Shown piece by piece: positions 14,862 through 18,121 of a stretch of DNA of 18,121 nt. The notes under the pieces were generated by a model, which saw only the letters and a program-made list of their open reading frames with translations, made no database searches and was not told the origin of the DNA. This stretch comes from CAZMFZ01 sp964565665 (lineage in GTDB: Bacteria; Bacteroidota; Bacteroidia; Cytophagales; UBA9547), in the NCBI GenBank assembly GCA_964565665.1, contig CAZMFZ010000077.1:1-18121 (forward strand), written 5' to 3'. The translations under genes and the position numbers were made by a program. Numbering within the stretch: the first letter of the stretch is position 1; the number at the start of each line of letters is the position of its first letter.

Positions 14862-15751
14862 AGTAAATTTTTGAAAGGTGAATTTTCGATTTCTGAAAAT
14901 GTTTTGCCGAAAAGATTTACTGCCTCTACCGCTTGCTTTACATCATGTACTCGCAATATTTTTGCCCCATTTATTAGGGCAATGGTATTGAGAACCGTGG
15001 TTCCGTTTAAAGCTTCATCTGCACTCGTTTGTAAATATTTGTAAATCATCGATTTTCTCGATACCCCAACCAATATTGGCAAATTAAGCATTTTAAAGTA
15101 AGGCATTTTTTTCAATAGTTCGTAATTCTGATTTAAGTTTTTTGCAAACCCAAACCCTAGGTCAAGAATAATATCTTTTACACCTTCCTCTTTTAGCCGT
15201 TGAACTTTGTGTTGAAAGTATTGAGCTATTTCCAGTACCATATCGTTATAAGCGGTTTTTAGAGCCATAGTTTGTGGATTTCCTCTGCTATGCATTAATA
15301 TATAGGGTACATTTAATTTAGCAACTGTAGCAAACATTTTAGTGTCAATATCGCCTCCAGAAACATCATTTATTAATATTGCACCTTCATTTATCGCTAC
15401 TTCAGCCACGCTGGAACGAAACGTATCGATAGATATTTTAATGTTGGGAAATGTTTTTATCAATAGTTTTATAGTAGCTCTAATTCTTTCAATCTCTACT
15501 TTTTCTTCTATTTCTACTGCATTAGGCTTTGACGAAGCCCCACCTACATCAATAATAGTAGCCCCTTCAATCAGCATTTTTTCTGTCTGTAGGCATATTT
15601 CCACATCCGTTTCAAACTTTCCCCCATCGTAAAACGAGTCGGGTGTTACATTCAAAATTCCCATCACAATAGGCTTTTTGAGTGCAACTACATCACCACC
15701 AAGGTTTAAGGTAAAATTGGCTTCCAGTATATTTGGTCTTATATATTCCAA
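14858..15751 (-). CDS. folP: Dihydropteroate synthase
   Basis: This 297-aa TIM-barrel enzyme condenses 6-hydroxymethyl-dihydropterin pyrophosphate with p-aminobenzoate in folate synthesis and is the sulfonamide target. Motifs in order: MGILNVTPDSFYDGG (30-44), IDVGGASSKPNA (67-78), ISIDTF (106-111), INDVSGG (127-133), MHSRGNPQTM (153-162), DLGFGFAKN (197-205), GVSRKSMI (229-236) and ILRVHDV (265-271). The second loop is unusual: most homologues have STRPG or SSRPG, while here the Arg is Lys75 and Gly is Asn77; position 198 is Leu instead of the common Pro. The core substrate-binding Asn, Asp, Lys and Arg/His residues are present, so activity is expected. No ATG or GTG is available before residue 30; TTG at 15751 gives the normal N-terminal length. 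It overlaps cdaA by 4 bp. Confidence 0.93.
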   Translation of the reverse strand: MEYIRPNILEANFTLNLGGDVVALKKPIVMGILNVTPDSFYDGGKFETDVEICLQTEKMLIEGATIIDVGGASSKPNAVEIEEKVEIERIRATIKLLIKTFPNIKISIDTFRSSVAEVAINEGAILINDVSGGDIDTKMFATVAKLNVPYILMHSRGNPQTMALKTAYNDMVLEIAQYFQHKVQRLKEEGVKDIILDLGFGFAKNLNQNYELLKKMPYFKMLNLPILVGVSRKSMIYKYLQTSADEALNGTTVLNTIALINGAKILRVHDVKQAVEAVNLFGKTFSEIENSPFKNLL

Positions 15752-15811
15752 TTATTTCATCAATTTTATTGATTTCAACTCTAATTGGTTAAAATTACCA
15801 CAACTAAGCTT

Positions 15812-15819
15812 TAAATTTG
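15812..15819 (+). promoter_or_regulatory. -7 box for the DUF1599 gene
   Basis: TAAATTTG matches TAnnTTTG exactly and lies 27 nt before the ATG at 15847. A TTGG at 15785-15788 could be a poor -33 element, but the spacing (about 24 nt) is long. The TTG inside the box is the apparent alternative start, which I reject. Confidence 0.45.
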
Positions 15820-15846
15820 GCTAAAAGTGATTTAAAAAGAATAAAA

Positions 15847-16392
15847 ATGTCGTTTAGCAAAACTGAAGAGCAATACAACCAAGTAATTAATATTTGTCGC
15901 GACCTTTTCAATAACAAAACCAAAGATTATGGCACTTCTTGGCGTATTTTGAGGCTGCCATCTATCACCGATCAAATTTTTATAAAAGCCCAACGCATAC
16001 GGTCAATTCAGGAAAAAGGCACCCAAAAAGTGGCAGATGGCATACGTTCGGAGTTTATTGGCATTATTAATTATTGTGTAATTGCCTTGATTCAAATGGA
16101 ATTGAGCAACGATGAAGACCAAAATCTAGTCCCTGAAAAAGTAGCCAAATTATTTGATGTCCATATTGCGAACAATCTTGAGTTGCTTAAAAACAAAAAT
16201 CACGACTATGGCGAAGCTTGGCGAGATATGCGAGTAAGCTCCATGACCGACCTGATATTAATGAAAATATTCCGTGTAAAACAGATAGAAGATAATGCCG
16301 GCAAAACTATAATATCGGAAGGCGTGGCAGCCAATTACCAAGATATGCTCAATTATGCCGTTTTTTGCTTGATAAAGTTGGATGAGGTGTAG
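15847..16392 (+). CDS. DUF1599 protein with internal duplication
   Basis: This 181-aa cytoplasmic protein is built from two related halves. Residues about 24-86 (KTKDYGTSWRILRLPSITDQIFIKAQRI...IINYCVIALIQ) and 116-178 (KNHDYGEAWRDMRVSSMTDLILMKIFRV...MLNYAVFCLIK) share the pattern DYG-x-x-W-R-x-x-R/M...S-x-T-D and a closing NY hydrophobic helix. This is the DUF1599 family (PF07659), all-helical and suggested by others to be linked to nucleotide modification; its activity is not established as far as I know. The first half keeps two Asp and a Trp-Arg pair that could form a binding site. It is divergent from folP, an arrangement that may hint at a role in nucleotide or folate-linked metabolism, though this is speculation. 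The start is the ATG at 15847. Confidence 0.88.
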   Translation: MSFSKTEEQYNQVINICRDLFNNKTKDYGTSWRILRLPSITDQIFIKAQRIRSIQEKGTQKVADGIRSEFIGIINYCVIALIQMELSNDEDQNLVPEKVAKLFDVHIANNLELLKNKNHDYGEAWRDMRVSSMTDLILMKIFRVKQIEDNAGKTIISEGVAANYQDMLNYAVFCLIKLDEV

Positions 16393-16533
16393 GTACGGGA
16401 GTTAAATAATTATTGAAAAAGTTGGGACCGACCATCTGTTTTCAAATATGGCTGCTAAAAGGTAAGCACTTTATATAATCTTCCATAAACTGCCAATCGG
16501 GAGTGCTAGATGGAGTAAAGGAAAGTTTTTAAT

Positions 16534-16770
16534 TTAAAGATTCGGGAAAGATTGCAATCCTTCACCAACCTCGCTATTACATTCAAATATTTCTCCTTGA
16601 AAGCAGTCGTTTTTTATATTTTCCGCTATATTTACAAAGCTATTATCACAAAGTTTTACCCAGTAAATATTGATGATTGACAATTTCCAATCTATTGCAA
16701 AACCTGAAATACTGTCTTTTGATACACATTCAGTGTTATAATTTAGGGTAGCTTCGCTATGCAAACTCAT
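16534..16770 (-). CDS. Small hypothetical ORF downstream of the RM relic
   Basis: This is an ATG-started 78-codon frame (MSLHSEATLNYNTECVSKD..., ending GEGLQSFPNL) with four Cys, no signal peptide, no membrane segment and no family I recognise. It starts 14 nt inside the end of the specificity-subunit pseudogene in another frame. It may be a real small gene, a fragment, or chance; the surrounding DNA is decayed, which lowers confidence. Confidence 0.3.
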   Translation of the reverse strand: MSLHSEATLNYNTECVSKDSISGFAIDWKLSIINIYWVKLCDNSFVNIAENIKNDCFQGEIFECNSEVGEGLQSFPNL

Positions 16771-17249
16771 TTTGTATGGTTGTTTGGATTAGCGAAGGTA
16801 TATTTTTTAGTATAAAATTAAAATCTTCAGGCATTTTTGAGGGTATAAGTATATCCTTTAATGATTTATTTGCTTGTCTTCCATAGTTAAATTTATATTT
16901 ATTTGCGTGGAGCAATTAAGCGTAGAAAATCATTTCCAGAACGGCCATTTTTTTACTTTGGAAGAAGAAAATATAAATCTCTACCGCTGTAATAAGGCAA
17001 TCGTTGATAAAAGCTTGACATCACAGAACCGCTTGTTTCTACAGAAATGGTATGTGCTGGATTTGGTTTAGTGTCTTCTAATCGCCTCAAAACTGCTGAT
17101 ACCCCATTATTTTTTTCTGTTCTTGACACAAAGTATATGGCGTCAGGCGAATTTCGATTACATTGTTCTAAATGAACAAGCTGTAAATTCACACCATACT
17201 TTACAGTAAAAATATATTCTACTTTTACTAAGCTATCTGTTGTATTCAT
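16757..17249 (-). pseudogene. Disrupted restriction-modification specificity (target recognition) subunit, BcgI-like
   Basis: Read as one protein of about 163 residues, this is a single target-recognition domain. It opens with EYIFTVKYGVNLQLVHLEQC, continues with INFVSRT-like YFVSRTEKNNGVSA, PNPAHTISVETSGSVMSSFYQ and PYYSGRDLYFLLPK, then KYKFNYGRQANKSLKDILIP. The order of KYG-N-L, VSRT-NNGVSA, GSV, and YNYGRQANKSLKDI matches what I know of stand-alone S-like subunits of type I/BcgI-type RM systems. Two lesions break it: an extra T at 16955 shifts the frame right after LLPK (removing it gives LLPKKKMAVLEMIFYA), and TAA at 16916-16918 interrupts FYA*LLHANKYKFNYG in frame. The start ATG at 17249 overlaps the end of cobA by 17 bp. 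No methylase or nuclease gene is visible nearby, so it appears to be an orphan remnant; sequencing error is possible for one lesion but less so for both. Confidence 0.7.
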
Positions 17250-18006
17250 AGTTTAATCTTTCCCTCTCCACCAACTCTACCACCATATCAGGATGCAGGG
17301 CTACCACTTCCCCTATTATTACAATGGCTGGATTGTCTAAACCTTGCTTACGAGCTTTTTCTGCAATATCGGTTACTGTGCCTAAGGCTATTTTTTCCTT
17401 TTCAGTTGTGCCATTTTGAATGATGGCTACAGGCGTGTTTTGCTTTCCAGCTTCTGAAAATAGGGTCATTATTTCTTCCAACTTGCTCATAGCCATTAAT
17501 ATTACTACGGTAGCTGAAGACTGGGCTGCAAGCAATATGTCTTTGGAAACATCACCATTTTTGGTGGTTCCGGTCGTTACCCAAAAGCTTTCATTTACTC
17601 CTCTGGCAGTGAGCGGAATTAGTTGCATTTCAGGCACGGCAATGGAGCTGCTGATACCGGGCACTACAGCCACAGGCATGTTGAAAGCTCTGGCAAACTC
17701 CACTTCTTCATAGCCTCGGCCAAATACAAATGGGTCTCCACCTTTAAGGCGCACTACATGGCCGTATTTAAAGGCATTTTCAACAATTAGCTGATTTATT
17801 TCTTCTTGCGAAAAGGCACAGCTGCCTCTGCGTTTACCCACAAAAACAGATGGGGTATTTGGTTTGGCATAGGCGAGCAAACTATCGTTGGCTAGTGCAT
17901 CGTACAATATCACATCGGCATCTTGCAATGCTTTTATGCCTTTGAGGGTAATCAAATCTGGGTCTCCGGGACCGGCACCTACCAATGTGAGTCTGGGTGT
18001 TATCAT
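17233..18006 (-). CDS. cobA: Uroporphyrinogen-III C-methyltransferase (SUMT)
   Basis: This 257-aa cytoplasmic enzyme adds methyl groups from S-adenosylmethionine at C2 and C7 of uroporphyrinogen III, giving precorrin-2 for siroheme (and cobalamin) synthesis. Family signatures are all present: LVGAGPGDPDLITLKG (8-23) for SAM binding, GKRRG (57-61), VRLKGGDPFVFGRGYEE (85-101), VPGISSSIAVP (119-129) and TARGVNESFWVTTG (138-151). The length is that of the stand-alone CobA, without the CysG dehydrogenase/ferrochelatase part, so those steps must be encoded elsewhere. The ATG at 18006 gives the usual start. In Bacteroidota, siroheme genes often sit with sulfite or nitrite reductase genes; any such partner is outside the window. 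Its last 17 bp overlap the start of the RM relic. Confidence 0.95.
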   Translation of the reverse strand: MITPRLTLVGAGPGDPDLITLKGIKALQDADVILYDALANDSLLAYAKPNTPSVFVGKRRGSCAFSQEEINQLIVENAFKYGHVVRLKGGDPFVFGRGYEEVEFARAFNMPVAVVPGISSSIAVPEMQLIPLTARGVNESFWVTTGTTKNGDVSKDILLAAQSSATVVILMAMSKLEEIMTLFSEAGKQNTPVAIIQNGTTEKEKIALGTVTDIAEKARKQGLDNPAIVIIGEVVALHPDMVVELVERERLNYEYNR

Positions 18007-18121
18007 TTTCGCAATAAATATCTTGTGGCAAATATCTTAATTCTAAATCAATACGGTAATAATAAAGTTCAACTTCAAATGGCTAATTAGTACTGTGCCA
18101 CCATTGAAAGTTATTTTTATC

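Noticed and set aside
16393..16533. Terminator or small gene after the DUF1599 gene
   Set aside because: No hairpin with a T-run and no open frame of note was seen.
16874..17071. 65-codon plus-strand frame opposite the RM relic
   Set aside because: It lies antisense to a region whose minus strand clearly encodes recognition-domain motifs; no family or start signal supports it.
18007..18121. Possible cobalamin riboswitch or -7 box upstream of cobA
   Set aside because: No B12-box or exact TAnnTTTG was found in the 115 bp available; the upstream region may extend beyond the window.

Overview
The window looks like a chromosomal scaffold piece from a member of the Bacteroidota (Cytophaga/Sphingobacteria/Chitinophaga-like). 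The evidence is the low GC content, a type IX secretion (T9SS) C-terminal sorting domain, Bacteroidota-type -7 promoter boxes (TAnnTTTG), SD-poor A-rich leaders, and families typical of the phylum (DUF1599, a Fur-like regulator with a His-rich loop, a Bacteroidota-type phosphohexomutase). I cannot name a genus. A run of 10 Ns at 6561-6570 marks an assembly join.

Region 1 (1-6371) is the accessory part and holds the most interesting material. A large secreted protein (two FN3 domains, PA14, a clan GH-A-like catalytic region, T9SS tail) is transcribed leftward and ends at a strong terminator. Divergent from it are a membrane-anchored protein (cytoplasmic HTH-like module, one TM segment, periplasmic beta-rich/lectin-like part) and a GH94-like exported lipoprotein. 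I read these as a small glycan-processing locus with a possible built-in membrane sensor and no visible SusC/SusD pair. The lipoprotein appears to have lost the phosphate ligands of GH94 phosphorylases, so it may be a hydrolase.

Region 2 (6352-6860) holds the remains of a VapC-like PIN toxin gene, interrupted by a frameshift and the N gap, and perhaps the tail of its antitoxin.

Region 3 (6889-10883) has a leftward operon of two tandem bestrophin-like channels and a small lipoprotein, then a rightward WD40 protein converging on mscL. The two bestrophins share a reading frame and are separated by one stop codon.

Region 4 (10884-16392) starts with about 580 bp without an intact gene, containing a possible small decayed ORF. 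It is followed by a small membrane protein, a glmM-type phosphohexomutase, a Fur-family regulator, a folP-cdaA operon (dihydropteroate synthase and the c-di-AMP synthase, overlapping by 4 bp), and a divergent DUF1599 protein.

Region 5 (16534-18121) has cobA (siroheme/cobalamin uroporphyrinogen-III methyltransferase) and, overlapping its end, a pseudogene of a BcgI-like restriction-modification specificity subunit with one frameshift and one in-frame stop. A small hypothetical ORF lies downstream. Several genes (the second bestrophin, folP, cdaA) have no usable ATG and appear to start at TTG. For three other genes the apparent TTG-started extension is really the TTTG of the promoter -7 box, so the downstream ATG is chosen.
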